Shown here piece by piece: positions 30,787-40,135 of a DNA stretch of 64,000 nt. The DNA comes from Bremerella sp. P1 (GTDB lineage: Bacteria > Planctomycetota > Planctomycetia > Pirellulales > Pirellulaceae), in contig NZ_CP118164.1 of assembly GCF_028748185.1 (NCBI RefSeq), forward strand, positions 3,931,814 to 3,995,813, given 5' to 3'. Position numbers and translations under genes: made by a program. The notes beneath the pieces are model-generated. The model was not told where the DNA came from, made no database searches, and saw only the letters and a program-made list of their open reading frames with translations. Every line of letters starts with the position of its first letter. Within the stretch, counting starts at the first letter, position 1.

Positions 30787-31979
30787 TTTCCGATTCCGGT
30801 CGATTCGACCAACTCGACACCGCGTCGCGTGACGCGAAATGGTTTGGTGAGCCCGCTTTGGCTTCCATGTCCCTTGCCATCGCCGGTATTTACTCCGTTC
30901 TCGAAGCAGAAAAGGATTCGTAGGTCTCCGGCCTCTCGTTCGAGTTCGGTTACTTTGACGCGGAACCTGCCGTTCTCATCGACCTTGCCGGCAAATGACT
31001 TTCGGAAGTAGGTGCTTCCTCCGTCGGGAGCCTCCTCGATGACCACCACACTGTGCGCGGGGATGTCGGATTGGATTTCGCCGGTGATTTCCAGATAGCG
31101 TCCACTGCGATTGAACTCTCCTTCGCACGAGGTCATCTCGAACTTGGGCATCTGCTGTCGCTTGGCCACGCTGCCTGAGAAGATCGGATGCTTCCAAAGC
31201 ATGGCTGCCGTGGCGTCACACACGTAGACATCTTTTTCGTGGGCATCGACCTTGTTGTGATAGACCTTCGTTTGTGGGCCCATCAGGGTATTTCCACGGC
31301 GATCGCGCGATATGGGGCCGAGGTGCGGCAAGCCAAAGCCATGGCCAAGTTCATGGATACAAGCCTTCAGCGTTAAGTCTTGGTGGAACCCGCCTGCGAT
31401 AGGCAGCTTAGGGTCGAGTTCGCCAGGAAGATTGGTGTAGTTACACATCGCCCAGCCACCGTCGATTGAGTTACCTCCGCCACGATAATTGGTGAATCGT
31501 TTCGGTGGATCCCCCAGGTAAACCCAGATCCACCAGACGTGACGATCTCGTGAGAGGTTGTATTTCTGCACGGCCGCATTGGTCACGGCGTTCTGAAAAC
31601 CCGGTTTGTCGTACTTCCCACTATCAACGGAATGTTCTCCACGGATGAACAGAAACTTGTAGTTCCCTCGTTCGTCACGAGGGAAGGGGGTGGTCACCGC
31701 CGGAGGGTAACCGTTCTTGGTCATCTCCTTAACCAGGAACGCTTCGGTGATCGCCGCGATCTGCGCGAAGCGGCGTTGGACACCAGGTGGTGGCTCAACA
31801 TCCGCTGGGACAAAGAGAACCATGTTCAGCTGAGGGTGACCCTGCTCAGAGTCTTGTCCAAAGCATACGGCTACCGGTGTAACCAGGTAAGAAAAGAACG
31901 CAGCGAAGAAGAGCAAGCCTACTAAGCAGCCGTGGATCTGTGCTCGAGAATGGGACAGAGAATTGAGGAAGAGATGCAT
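30783..31979 (-). CDS. Secreted metzincin-like zinc metalloprotease
   Basis: 398 residues with a signal peptide (CLVGLLFFAAFFSYLVTPVAV). The catalytic motif HELGHGFGLPH fits HExxHxxGxxH, near residue 212, and would bind zinc through three His. Upstream strands (WWIWVYLGDPPKRFTNYRGG) fit a metzincin core. The C-terminal third (from about 290) is a beta-rich domain possibly used for binding. No recognised named family; a Met-turn is not clearly seen. The ATG at 31979 is preferred to one at 32015 because it starts the signal peptide. Confidence 0.75.
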   Translation of the reverse strand: MHLFLNSLSHSRAQIHGCLVGLLFFAAFFSYLVTPVAVCFGQDSEQGHPQLNMVLFVPADVEPPPGVQRRFAQIAAITEAFLVKEMTKNGYPPAVTTPFPRDERGNYKFLFIRGEHSVDSGKYDKPGFQNAVTNAAVQKYNLSRDRHVWWIWVYLGDPPKRFTNYRGGGNSIDGGWAMCNYTNLPGELDPKLPIAGGFHQDLTLKACIHELGHGFGLPHLGPISRDRRGNTLMGPQTKVYHNKVDAHEKDVYVCDATAAMLWKHPIFSGSVAKRQQMPKFEMTSCEGEFNRSGRYLEITGEIQSDIPAHSVVVIEEAPDGGSTYFRKSFAGKVDENGRFRVKVTELEREAGDLRILFCFENGVNTGDGKGHGSQSGLTKPFRVTRRGVELVESTGIGN

Positions 31980-32100
31980 GCTCGGCCAAATAATGGGTCC
32001 GGGGGTGGAAGCCATATGCCCTGGGTGGGGCCTGTGCTTTAACCATACGACAGTTCGACAGGTAATTCATCCCAAAACTTGGCATTCAAGGGATCACGAA

Positions 32101-32130
32101 AAAAGGACCGTACTCTTGTACGGTCCTTTT
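32101..32130. terminator. Bidirectional terminator after the PpiC-type gene
   Basis: AAAAGGACCGTAC (32101-32113) pairs with GTACGGTCCTTTT (32118-32130), with T runs on either strand. It ends the minus-strand foldase transcript. Confidence 0.9.
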
Positions 32131-32179
32131 TGATTCGATTGCCTGGTCTGACAGTTGAAGTCAGGCGGTGGTTGCGCCA

Positions 32180-34114
32180 CTATTTTCGCTGCTGCATCTG
32201 CTGACGAACAGCCGATTCGTAGGCTTTGCCAGCCTGGGTGGTATTGGCCAGGAAGTTATCGATCTGTGCATTGTCACGCAGACGTTCGAATTCTTCAGCC
32301 ATTGCCAACCGCAGTTTCTTCTCGTGCAGTTCTTTGACCAATTCGTCGCGGACGTCTTCCACGTTGTGGATCAGCGGCTTAGTCAGACCAAGGCTGTACA
32401 AAATAATGTACTGGTTGCCCGTGGCGATGATTCCGGAGATCTCGCCAGGCTGCAACTTGAAGGCCTCGTCTTCGATGGTTGGCTGGCCACCATGTCGACG
32501 AATGGGTGGAACCTGACCGTCGTTGTTCTTCGAGACTGGCTCGATCGAGTATTGACGGGCGAGTTCACCGAAGAACTTTTCGGTAGGATTGCGGCGAGCC
32601 ATTTCCCAGACTTCCTGCGCACGGCGTTGGCTATCCAGGACAATGGCCAGGATCTGGGCACGTTCGCCGTAGTTGGCTGCAAAACCCTTCACAATGTCGT
32701 TTTCGGTAATCTGAACTTTGCTGTCGACCAGCTTCTTCAGCGCCACGGTCGGCCAGACAGCATCGCGAACATAAAGCTCGACCGATACGCCTTGCTCTTC
32801 GGTGACCTGCTTCAGCCAGGCTTCCATGTCGGGCTTGCCTTCCTTGGTGAGGAAACCAAACGCATCCGCTGCTCGAACGATTTCTGATTCGAGATCCGCT
32901 TCCGAAACGGAAAGTTGTCGACGGGTCAGTTCTTGCTGCAGAATCTTGCGATTGATTTCTCCATCCAAGACTTCCAGGCCATGACGGCTAATGCATTCTT
33001 CTTTCAGTTCCTGAATGCTAACCGGCTGTCCATTGAGCGTAGCGGCTACGCCAGGCATCTGGGCCGACTTACTTGGATCGTTGAAGACATTCACGATTTG
33101 AGCGCTGGACTGCAGTTGTTCGTAGATGTCCCCAGCAGCATCACGCATCTTGCTTTCGCGAACGACGTCGGACAGACGTTGGCGAATTGCCGGCAGGCTG
33201 TTGGCAGGGATTTGATCAGCTGGCAGGTGTTCTTCGCACTTGAAGATCAAGTACTGACCTTGGACGAACAGCACTGGGGAAATTTCGCCTGGCTGCATTG
33301 CGAAAACGGTGTCTTCGATTTCCTGATTACCGATGTGTTTGCGAATCGGTGGAATCAAGCCGCGAGCAGCAGCACTGTTGACATCTTGCGAGTGATCTTT
33401 GGCCATGTCAGCGAACGAATCAGGATTCGCAGCCGCTTTGGCACGTAGTTCTTCGGCCAAGCCGCGTTCGCTGAGCGAAATCATGCGGACTTTGACTTTC
33501 GGGCCGTAGTTCTTTTCGTATTCGACTTGGATTTCAGCGTCAGTTACCGCGAGTTGGTTTTCAGCCAACTTGCGAAGAGCAAGCGTTGGCCAGATGATTT
33601 CGCGACGGTACTGGCCAGGGGTCACGTTGCGTTCTTCTTTGAGAAGACCCAGCCAACGATCGACCGACAGGCCAAACTTCTTGGCGATGTTGGTAATTTC
33701 GTTGTCGATGTCTGCCTCGGTAATCTGGATGCCCTTTTGCTGGCAGGCCATCGAGATCAAGTGACGGTTAAGCAGGCTTTCCAGAACGTCCTCGCCATGA
33801 CGACGAAGAGCTTCGTCGCCCAGCGTATCGCGAGAGATAGGTTCGCGATTGACGACTGCGACTGTTTGGATCTTCTGAGCGGTTCGCGTTGGGGCAGCCA
33901 CTTCTTCCGCCGGAGCTGCCAACGGGCCAGAGGCTGTTTGACGCTGCGGGGCGGCCTGTCGTTGTTGGACAGGGGCTTGGGCTTCCGCTGTTTGCGGGCC
34001 ACCGGTGACTTGTCGCCAAGCGACGACTCCACCAATCAAAACAACAAATCCGACGGCTGCCAGAACCCAGGACTTACCTAGGGGAAGTCGGCGAGTAGCA
34101 TCCTTGCCAGTCAT
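32180..34114 (-). CDS. Membrane-anchored tandem PpiC/SurA-like peptidyl-prolyl isomerase
   Basis: 644 residues. One N-terminal transmembrane helix (about 13-34, WVLAAVGFVVLIGGVVAW), then a Gln/Ala-rich linker. The rest is two similar halves, each a SurA-like helical chaperone region followed by a parvulin rotamase: first RGLIPPIRKHIGNQEIEDTV with PGEISPVLFVQGQYLIF, second GQVPPIRRHGGQPTIEDEAF with PGEISGIIATGNQYIIL. The helical parts also match (TLALRKLAENQLAVTDAEIQ against TVALKKLVDSKVQITENDIV). It would fold exported proteins on the outer face of the inner membrane. GGAG lies 8 bases before the ATG at 34114. A longer start at 34180 is open. Confidence 0.87.
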   Translation of the reverse strand: MTGKDATRRLPLGKSWVLAAVGFVVLIGGVVAWRQVTGGPQTAEAQAPVQQRQAAPQRQTASGPLAAPAEEVAAPTRTAQKIQTVAVVNREPISRDTLGDEALRRHGEDVLESLLNRHLISMACQQKGIQITEADIDNEITNIAKKFGLSVDRWLGLLKEERNVTPGQYRREIIWPTLALRKLAENQLAVTDAEIQVEYEKNYGPKVKVRMISLSERGLAEELRAKAAANPDSFADMAKDHSQDVNSAAARGLIPPIRKHIGNQEIEDTVFAMQPGEISPVLFVQGQYLIFKCEEHLPADQIPANSLPAIRQRLSDVVRESKMRDAAGDIYEQLQSSAQIVNVFNDPSKSAQMPGVAATLNGQPVSIQELKEECISRHGLEVLDGEINRKILQQELTRRQLSVSEADLESEIVRAADAFGFLTKEGKPDMEAWLKQVTEEQGVSVELYVRDAVWPTVALKKLVDSKVQITENDIVKGFAANYGERAQILAIVLDSQRRAQEVWEMARRNPTEKFFGELARQYSIEPVSKNNDGQVPPIRRHGGQPTIEDEAFKLQPGEISGIIATGNQYIILYSLGLTKPLIHNVEDVRDELVKELHEKKLRLAMAEEFERLRDNAQIDNFLANTTQAGKAYESAVRQQMQQRK

Positions 34115-34376
34115 TCCGCTTGCTCCAAAAATTTTCTGCAAGATTTTCTCAAGGAGAGGTGTTCGAATTACCGATACCATAAGGTTCGGGCAGCGGAATA
34201 TAAGAAGAATGCTAGAACCGGGTCAAGATCGATTCGTACTCGGCAATAGGAAGAGATAAAAGCGCGGATCACACAGCCAAGCATGGACAAGAGGTGCTAG
34301 CAAAAAGCAGCGATGCGACGTTTCCGACCGCACCGCTGTGGCTTTTCCTGACGAATGTGAAAGACTGCTTTGAAGC

Positions 34377-34937
34377 TTAGTCTTCCATCACGTCCTTTTC
34401 TTTGGTCTTGGCCAAATCGTTGACCTGGTCTTCGTACTTCTTGGTCAGCTCTTGAACGTTGTCCTTGATATCGTCGCGGATGTCTTCGCTGATCGTCTTA
34501 TCCTTTTCCGCGGTATCGGCAGCCTTGTTGGCATCGCGGCGGATATTACGAATCGATACACGCGACTCTTCGGCCAGTTCTTTGATACGAGAAACAAGCT
34601 TCTTACGAACTTCGGTCGACAGTTGCGGCACGTTCAAGCGGATCACGCGGCCATCGCTCTGAGGGGCCATGCCCAGGTCGCTGGCGACAATCGCCTTTTC
34701 GATGTCTTTGATGGCGCCGGTATCGTAAGGACGGATCAAAAGCTGGCTCGGCTCGGGAACACTCACCGAAGCGATCTGCTTGATAGGTTGAAGCGATCCA
34801 TACACTTCGACTCGAAGTGAATCGACCAGACCTGGTGTCGCACGACCCGTTCGAACACCGCTGAGGCCGTTCTTCAGGACGTCGATCGCTTTTTCCATAC
34901 GCTGCGTTGCGTCTTCCGTAATTTGATCCGCGTTCAT
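34377..34937 (-). CDS. frr: Ribosome recycling factor
   Basis: 186 residues, the normal length. Splits post-termination ribosomes with EF-G. Typical landmarks: GLSGVRTGRATPGLVDSLRV, the core VPEPSQLLIRPYDTGAIKDI, RLNVPQLSTEVRKKLVSRIK and the C-terminal EKDVMED. It follows pyrH in the classical rpsB-tsf-pyrH-frr order, but here a PH-domain gene is placed between pyrH and frr. Confidence 0.97.
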   Translation of the reverse strand: MNADQITEDATQRMEKAIDVLKNGLSGVRTGRATPGLVDSLRVEVYGSLQPIKQIASVSVPEPSQLLIRPYDTGAIKDIEKAIVASDLGMAPQSDGRVIRLNVPQLSTEVRKKLVSRIKELAEESRVSIRNIRRDANKAADTAEKDKTISEDIRDDIKDNVQELTKKYEDQVNDLAKTKEKDVMED

Positions 34938-35056
34938 CTTTGATAACCTTTATCGCAGGAATGATCCTCGCTAACTAACGTTTGAGGCGTGGAGATGCCT
35001 CCGAGAATAACCTACACCACGGACCGGAGCATGAAAAGATAACGATCACATAAGGA

Positions 35057-35557
35057 CTACTGCTCTTTAAGCCCCAGGTTTCCATCCTTAGTCAGCGTCA
35101 GGTCGGGGCGAGCGGACTGTATGGCGCCCAAGAATTCATCTCGGTCGACTGGCGAAATGAGCACTGTAGGGGTGAAAAGTCCCAGCCACTTTTGCTGAGG
35201 ACGGCTCCGATAGCGGATCATCAGGCCATCTTTCGAAAGGGCTAACCGCAGGTGAGGGCCTCCCATCATGAGCCAGATGCTCGAAGTCTTCTCGACCGAA
35301 AAAATATGCTCTAGCGGGACTGTCCACCATATGGGACCACACCGAATCCGCAGGTACTGCTCATCGATCTTGTAATAGGTGTACATCCAAATCGATTGGA
35401 GAAGTGCACCTGTTAAAACGAGCAGTATTCCACCGATATACGTAGGCGGGGAGAGAAAGAAACAGACGATGCCCAGTCCAAAGTAGATCATTGCCTGGCC
35501 GGCAAGTAGCAGGGAAACTCCCCAGTCGATTTTTGCGGGATAGAAGGATCGGTTCAT
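35057..35557 (-). CDS. Membrane protein with bacterial PH (bPH/DUF304-like) domain
   Basis: 166 residues. Two transmembrane helices at about 10-30 and 36-58 (LLLAGQAMIYFGLGIVCFF; IGGILLVLTGALLQSIWMYT) are followed by a cytoplasmic PH-like domain (YYKIDEQYLRIRCGPIWWTV, LEHIFSVEKTSSIW, SPVDRDEFLGAI). Related bPH proteins such as YdbT-type have unknown roles at the membrane. Position between pyrH and frr suggests cotranscription with translation genes. The ATG at 35557 removes a poor 11-residue extension. Confidence 0.75.
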   Translation of the reverse strand: MNRSFYPAKIDWGVSLLLAGQAMIYFGLGIVCFFLSPPTYIGGILLVLTGALLQSIWMYTYYKIDEQYLRIRCGPIWWTVPLEHIFSVEKTSSIWLMMGGPHLRLALSKDGLMIRYRSRPQQKWLGLFTPTVLISPVDRDEFLGAIQSARPDLTLTKDGNLGLKEQ

Positions 35558-35645
35558 CGCACTAGTCCCCAAACACGTCACCAAGCACATTACTGTGATG
35601 ACGTGTTATTCGCTATCCGCCGGGCAATCTTGGTGCGATTTAGTA

Positions 35646-36392
35646 TTACAGATTCGGATCGATCAGCGTTCCAACCTGTTCGCCACGGACTGCCTTTTGA
35701 ATGTTGCCGTCCATCTTAAAGTTGAAAACAAGGATCGGCATACCATGCTCACGGCATTGGCTAATCGCGGTACCATCCATTACGCGGAGGTTTTCAGCGA
35801 CGACCTTGTCGAAACCAAGCGTGCGGTAGAAGACCGCATGAGGGTTCTTCTCGGGGTCGTCACTGTAGACACCATCGACTCGGGTTGCCTTCATCAAAAT
35901 ATCGGCTTCCAGTTCCAGCGCCCGTTGAGCGGCCGCCGTGTCGGTGGTGACAAACGGACTACCAGTTCCGGCGGCCAGAATAACGATGCGGCCCTTTTCC
36001 AAATGGCGGGATGCCTTGCGGCGGATGTACGGTTCGGCAACGCCATGCATGTGAATGGCGGTCATCAATCGCGTGGACATACCGAGGCTTTCCAGTGCGT
36101 CTTGCAGGGCCAAGCCATTGATTACCGTTGCCAGCATGCCCATGTAGTGGGCCGTGGCTTCCTGAATCGAAGCGCTTTCGTTTTTGAATTGGCCACCGCG
36201 AAGAATATTGCCCCCGCCGATGACCACGGCGATCTGGCAGCCTAGCGCTGCTGCTTGCTGGATCTGCTGCGAGATGCTGACGACCTCGTCCATAGCAATC
36301 CCGCGTTCGCCGGCCCGGGAGAAGCTTTCGCCAGAAAGCTTGAGGATGATCCGTTTGTATTTGGTGGTATTGTTCTCAGGCGTTTCCGACAT
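35646..36392 (-). CDS. pyrH: UMP kinase
   Basis: 248 residues; phosphorylates UMP to UDP with ATP. Amino-acid kinase fold with [20 protein letters not shown] at the N terminus, [27 protein letters not shown], the [20 protein letters not shown] nucleotide-binding stretch, and [14 protein letters not shown]. All catalytic glycines and the Thr/Asp pair are in place. It lies downstream of tsf but past a terminator, so it may have its own promoter. Confidence 0.97.
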   Translation of the reverse strand: MSETPENNTTKYKRIILKLSGESFSRAGERGIAMDEVVSISQQIQQAAALGCQIAVVIGGGNILRGGQFKNESASIQEATAHYMGMLATVINGLALQDALESLGMSTRLMTAIHMHGVAEPYIRRKASRHLEKGRIVILAAGTGSPFVTTDTAAAQRALELEADILMKATRVDGVYSDDPEKNPHAVFYRTLGFDKVVAENLRVMDGTAISQCREHGMPILVFNFKMDGNIQKAVRGEQVGTLIDPNL

Positions 36393-36483
36393 GGTTGAGC
36401 CGTCCTCAGGGCAAGCGTGGCAAATTTTAGGATTGGGGAGATTCTAACCGAGATTGCCGGCCCTGTGCAGGAGAACGCCGCGC

Positions 36484-36517
36484 ATAAAAAATCCCTCGGC
36501 GGAAAATGCCGAGGGAT
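36484..36517 (-). terminator. Terminator after rpsB-tsf
   Basis: ATCCCTCGGC (36491-36500) pairs with GCCGAGGGAT (36508-36517), followed on the minus strand by TTTTTT. It separates rpsB-tsf from pyrH. Confidence 0.88.
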
Positions 36518-36551
36518 CTTATGTTTACGCGATCAAGCTAAGTCCGAACGA

Positions 36552-37406
36552 CTAACCTTCTTCCGAAGGAGTAGCGTCGTCGCCGATGACCCAGTGGGTG
36601 AAGCCCTTGATCTTCACGCCGTTTTCCGCAGCGTACTTGCTGACGGTCTGCTTGGGCTCTTTGACGAAAGGCTGTTCGAGCAGGGCAACCTGAGCGTAGA
36701 AGTTACGCAGGCGGCCTTCCACCATCTTGTCGATGATGTTTTCCGGCTTGCTCGAATCTTCGTTCATGGCCGCTGCCTTGAGGATGGCACGTTCCTTTTC
36801 CACCAATTCAGGGTCGATGTCTTCCTTGCTCAAAACCGAAGGGCTCATCGCAGCGACGTGCATGGCGACGTCCTTGACGACTTCGGCATTGTCGCCTTCG
36901 ACTTCGACCAGAACACCACTAACGGTGCTGGAGTTGTGGCTGTAACCGCCGGTAGCACCTTCGACGCGGATCATACGACCAACGTTGAAGACTTCGCGGA
37001 TACGGTTGAACATGTCGTCCTTCAACTCGCCCAGCGTGGTGCCTTCCTTGATGGTGGAAGGTTGAGCCAGCAGTTCTTCGGCAGTGGTGACGCTAGGAGT
37101 TTCGGCGTAAACCTTGGCCAAGTCATCGGCCAGAGCGATGAACTCTTCCAGTTGCGTAACCGGAGCGCTTTCGCACTTGAACTCAACCATGGCACCCTTG
37201 TCAGCGTCGGTGTAGATACCAACGCGACCGAATTCAGTAACTCGGTCGGTGCGGTTGAGCATTTTGACTTTGCCGTTTTCGCGAAGCCACAAGATTGCCT
37301 TCTCTTCGTCGCCACTCGACTCAGTCAGGGCCTTTTTGCATTCCATCATGGGAAGGCCGGTCTTTTCGCGAAGTGCCTTAACTGCTCCGGCGGTGATTGC
37401 CGTCAT
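36552..37406 (-). CDS. tsf: Elongation factor Ts
   Basis: 284 residues; nucleotide exchange factor for EF-Tu. N-terminal UBA-like part GAVKALREKTGLPMMECKKA with the conserved TGLPMMECK, and FVKEPKQTVSKYAAENGVKI near the C terminus. VGIYTDADKGAMVEFKCESA and MHVAAMSPSVL are further family landmarks. It is 166 bases downstream of rpsB and probably cotranscribed with it. Confidence 0.97.
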   Translation of the reverse strand: MTAITAGAVKALREKTGLPMMECKKALTESSGDEEKAILWLRENGKVKMLNRTDRVTEFGRVGIYTDADKGAMVEFKCESAPVTQLEEFIALADDLAKVYAETPSVTTAEELLAQPSTIKEGTTLGELKDDMFNRIREVFNVGRMIRVEGATGGYSHNSSTVSGVLVEVEGDNAEVVKDVAMHVAAMSPSVLSKEDIDPELVEKERAILKAAAMNEDSSKPENIIDKMVEGRLRNFYAQVALLEQPFVKEPKQTVSKYAAENGVKIKGFTHWVIGDDATPSEEG

Positions 37407-37572
37407 TGTCTTATCTCCAATGCTCGAAATTGGTCGCTCTAAAAATCTGGGAGCTATACGTGGAAAATTCTACCGCTGCGGGTTTCCCTCGGCGAAGACC
37501 GATTCGGTTAACATTTGAAGGAGATTGGATCTTCCTTCCAGGTTCACCGAGGGACCCTAAGCCGGTAATAGC

Positions 37573-38292
37573 TTACTTAGCCGCTTGTTCCGTTTGCTGG
37601 GCAGCGTGATGCTTGCCGTCGATGGCGGCGTCTGCCATCAGCTTGAGGAACATTTCGATCGAACGGATACCGTCGTCGTTGCCTGGGATCGGCAGGTCGA
37701 CTTGATCTGGATCGCAGTCGGTATCGGTCAGAGCCACCGTCGTGATGCCCAGCGATTGAGCTTCCTTGATGGCGTTCTTTTCCTTCTTGGGGTCGACGAT
37801 GACCAAAGCTTCTGGCAGGCGGTTCATCGTACGCAGACCGTTCAAGTTGCGGTACATCTTGCGGTACTCGCGTTGAAGCGACGACTGCATCTTCTTCGAG
37901 TACTTGGCCAGTTCTTCGCCCTCGATGATTCGTTCCAGCTCTTCCAGACGGCTCAAGCGGCTACGAATGGTGCGGAAGTTGGTCAGAGTACCACCGAGCC
38001 AACGCTCGTTGATGAACGGCATGCCGCAGCGTTCGGCTTCACGTTCGATGGCAGCACCGGCTTGACGCTTGGTTCCCACGAACAGCACCAGGCTGCCCCC
38101 TTCGGAAACCTGAGCCAGATACTTCTTGGCTCGCAGAAGCCCACGAATAGTTTCGCGGACGTCGATGATGTGAATTTGATTCTTCTTGGCGTAGATGTAC
38201 GGTGCCATCTTCGGGTTCCACCGGCTGGTGCGGTGACCGAAGTGAATGCCGCATTCGACAAGTTCCTGGACAAATTGCTGTCCGCTCGACAT
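37573..38292 (-). CDS. rpsB: 30S ribosomal protein S2
   Basis: 239 residues. Begins [20 protein letters not shown] and contains [35 protein letters not shown] and [20 protein letters not shown], all standard for S2. AAAGGA lies about 10 bases before the ATG. First gene of rpsB-tsf. Confidence 0.97.
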   Translation of the reverse strand: MSSGQQFVQELVECGIHFGHRTSRWNPKMAPYIYAKKNQIHIIDVRETIRGLLRAKKYLAQVSEGGSLVLFVGTKRQAGAAIEREAERCGMPFINERWLGGTLTNFRTIRSRLSRLEELERIIEGEELAKYSKKMQSSLQREYRKMYRNLNGLRTMNRLPEALVIVDPKKEKNAIKEAQSLGITTVALTDTDCDPDQVDLPIPGNDDGIRSIEMFLKLMADAAIDGKHHAAQQTEQAAK

Positions 38293-38601
38293 GGCGCAAA
38301 ATCCTTTCTAGTAAGGGATTGCAACGACACTTGGACGTTTCAGGCTCTAGATTGGCGCCATACCAATTAGTGGAAGCGATACCTGTTCCGCGGCGACTCT
38401 CGATTCCGAAAACCTCACTTCCCACACAGTTTTCGGAGAATTCGTCGCGGTCGAACGACCCAGTCGTGGCCGGCTTCCCAGTTGTTGGGAGCCTTCCCTG
38501 GTTCTTGATACTCCCCCAGGGCAACAAAATGAGGGGGAGGGAAGCTGATGAGAATAGCCGATTATCCGAGAATCGTCAACGACCCCGGAAACTGGGGCGG
38601 C
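38293..38601. other. rpsB upstream region
   Basis: 309 bases between the HC2 zinc-finger gene (its stop at 38602 is on the far side) and rpsB. It must hold the rpsB promoter and leader. It includes a short hairpin CCCC-GGAAACT-GGGG at the far left of rpsB's leader (about 38583-38597) and paired CCCAG/CTGGG-type stretches, but no structure I recognise as a specific ribosomal leader. Confidence 0.4.
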
Positions 38602-38937
38602 CTAGTAGGTTTCCTCGAAATACTCGCGACACTTCTGGCAGTGGTCTAGATGCATTTCAACCGCTTTTCGCGTCTTCCCGCTGGTTATCGTTCCAGCGAC
38701 GTATTTGGGCAGGAGGTCAACTGTTTCCTGGCAGGAGAGGATCGCGGTACTTCGGTCAGCACGGCTCAATACAATGCTGACCCCCACACTGGCTATTCCT
38801 AGGGTAGCGCTTCCAGCCGCGATCAGGATTTTCCGCCGTCCCTGGATACGACGCTCTTGTTCTTTAAGCGACCGCTGGAGCTCGGCGAGCTCTCCAGCAG
38901 GGCATTCGGACCAAGATTCGTCGGAGGGCATAGTCAT
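38602..38937 (-). CDS. Small membrane protein with C-terminal HC2 zinc finger (anti-sigma-like)
   Basis: 111 residues: a helical cytoplasmic N terminus (LAELQRSLKEQERRIQGRRK), one transmembrane helix (about 37-58, ILIAAGSATLGIASVGVSIV) and then a C-terminal zinc-binding module with CQETVDLLPKYVAG and HLDHCQKCREYF, fitting HxxxCxxC. Ordinary ZAS anti-sigma factors have this finger at the N terminus, before the helix. No ECF sigma gene is adjacent. The next gene upstream is a Crp/Fnr regulator, 72 bases away on the same strand. Function unproven. Confidence 0.75.
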   Translation of the reverse strand: MTMPSDESWSECPAGELAELQRSLKEQERRIQGRRKILIAAGSATLGIASVGVSIVLSRADRSTAILSCQETVDLLPKYVAGTITSGKTRKAVEMHLDHCQKCREYFEETY

Positions 38938-39009
38938 GATTTTCCGGAGAACGCCCTCTCTTGCAACGAAAAGGAGACGTACTCCTCAATTCGGGCGAGG
39001 AGCGGAGGT

Positions 39010-39771
39010 TCAGGTGCCAAGTGAATGGCGAAAATAGAAACCGGCGGGGGAATGGGATGGGGGCTGATCGCTCATCCGCAGCGGAGGAACGCCAACTTGA
39101 TGAGCTAGTTGGTCAGGTGCTTTGAGGATAACCTTTTTCCGCCCCAGTTCAATCAGTCCTTCGTTCTGCATCGCACCGAGAACAACGGTCACGGTTTCAC
39201 GCGTGCTGCCGACAAGACTAGCCAAATCTTGATGCGAAAGACGAATGGAAAGCTCGATTCCCCGATCGGTTTCGAGGCCATATTGCTCGGCCAATTCCAG
39301 CAGCAGATGGATGATCCGCTCTCGATTAGGCAAATACAGCAGGTTCTTCACACGACGCTCGATTCTTCGTCGTCGCAATCCGATGATTTTGGTAACGCCG
39401 AGGCAAAGATCCGCATGCTCTTCCATCAGTTCCCGAAGTGTTTCCTCGGGAATGGCAATGACTCGTGAGTTTTCGACGGCTTCGGCGTACTCTTCGCGAT
39501 TCCCCATATTCAGAATCGCTAATTCACCGAAGACTTCACCAGGCTCGATGAAGGCCAGAATGGATTGCTTTCCATCACTGGTTAAATGGCAGATCTTGAC
39601 GCGTCCACTGGCCAAAACGAGGACGGAGTTGGCATCATCGGCCGGCAAATAGATCGGCTCCCCCTTGGCGACAGACTTGGAGCGACTAGCGGCCTCAAGT
39701 CGTGCGATTTGCAGAGGGGTACAGTTCTCAAAGAGCCGGCACGACTTGAGATACCAAATTTGTCCCGCCAT
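39010..39771 (-). CDS. Crp/Fnr family transcription regulator
   Basis: 253 residues. N-terminal cyclic-nucleotide-binding-type domain (about 15-130) with LASGRVKICHLTSDGKQSIL and FIEPGEVFGELAILNMGNRE. A dimerisation helix follows (about 135-170), then the Crp helix-turn-helix LSHQDLASLVGSTRETVTVV (about 190-210). No Cys cluster of the Fnr iron-sulfur type is evident (only scattered Cys), so oxygen sensing by an Fe-S centre is unlikely. Ligand unknown. The ATG at 39771 is preferred to 39810. The HC2 finger gene follows and could be cotranscribed. Confidence 0.88.
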   Translation of the reverse strand: MAGQIWYLKSCRLFENCTPLQIARLEAASRSKSVAKGEPIYLPADDANSVLVLASGRVKICHLTSDGKQSILAFIEPGEVFGELAILNMGNREEYAEAVENSRVIAIPEETLRELMEEHADLCLGVTKIIGLRRRRIERRVKNLLYLPNRERIIHLLLELAEQYGLETDRGIELSIRLSHQDLASLVGSTRETVTVVLGAMQNEGLIELGRKKVILKAPDQLAHQVGVPPLRMSDQPPSHSPAGFYFRHSLGT

Positions 39772-39943
39772 GGGTGATCCTTCTGTTCGCGATGACTTGC
39801 CCCTGATCATCGCTCGGCATGTATTGTGATTGTGGTCTGCGACTTCGATGCGAATCCGTTTCCTCCGTTACAGATTGACGGGTAATTCGTGCCGAATTGG
39901 GCGAATTGCCGAGGATAATGCCTAATCGCAGGCGTAATTGCAT

Positions 39944-39973
39944 AAAAAAAGCACGCCCAAATCAGGCGTGCTT
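39944..39973 (-). terminator. Terminator of tRNA-Gln
   Basis: On the minus strand AAGCACGCC and GGCGTGCTT (39965-39973 and 39949-39957) form a stem followed by a T run (39944-39950), directly after the tRNA. Confidence 0.9.
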
Positions 39974-39975
39974 AG

Positions 39976-40046
39976 CTACCCCCCGAGGATTTGAACCTCG
40001 ACTGACAGAGCCAAAATCTGTAGTGCTACCATTACACTAGGGGGTA
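39976..40046 (-). tRNA. tRNA-Gln (anticodon TTG)
   Basis: A 71-base cloverleaf on the minus strand. Acceptor TACCCCC pairs with GGGGGTA, followed by discriminator G; the T arm is CGAGG-TTCAAAT-CCTCG and the anticodon arm ACAGA-TTTTGGC-TCTGT, with anticodon TTG at 40012-40014. The 3' CCA is not encoded (CTA follows the discriminator), so it must be added after transcription. Confidence 0.95.
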
Positions 40047-40135
40047 ATTCCCGTTCACGGGAGTATAGATACTACTGGAAACCTTTAGGGTCCGACAAGA
40101 GGACCCGCTGACAAACATTCGGTTCGCTTCGGAAA

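Noticed and set aside
36417-37442. A 341-codon plus-strand frame opposite tsf
   Set aside because: Antisense to elongation factor Ts over its whole length; typical shadow frame in GC-rich codon usage.
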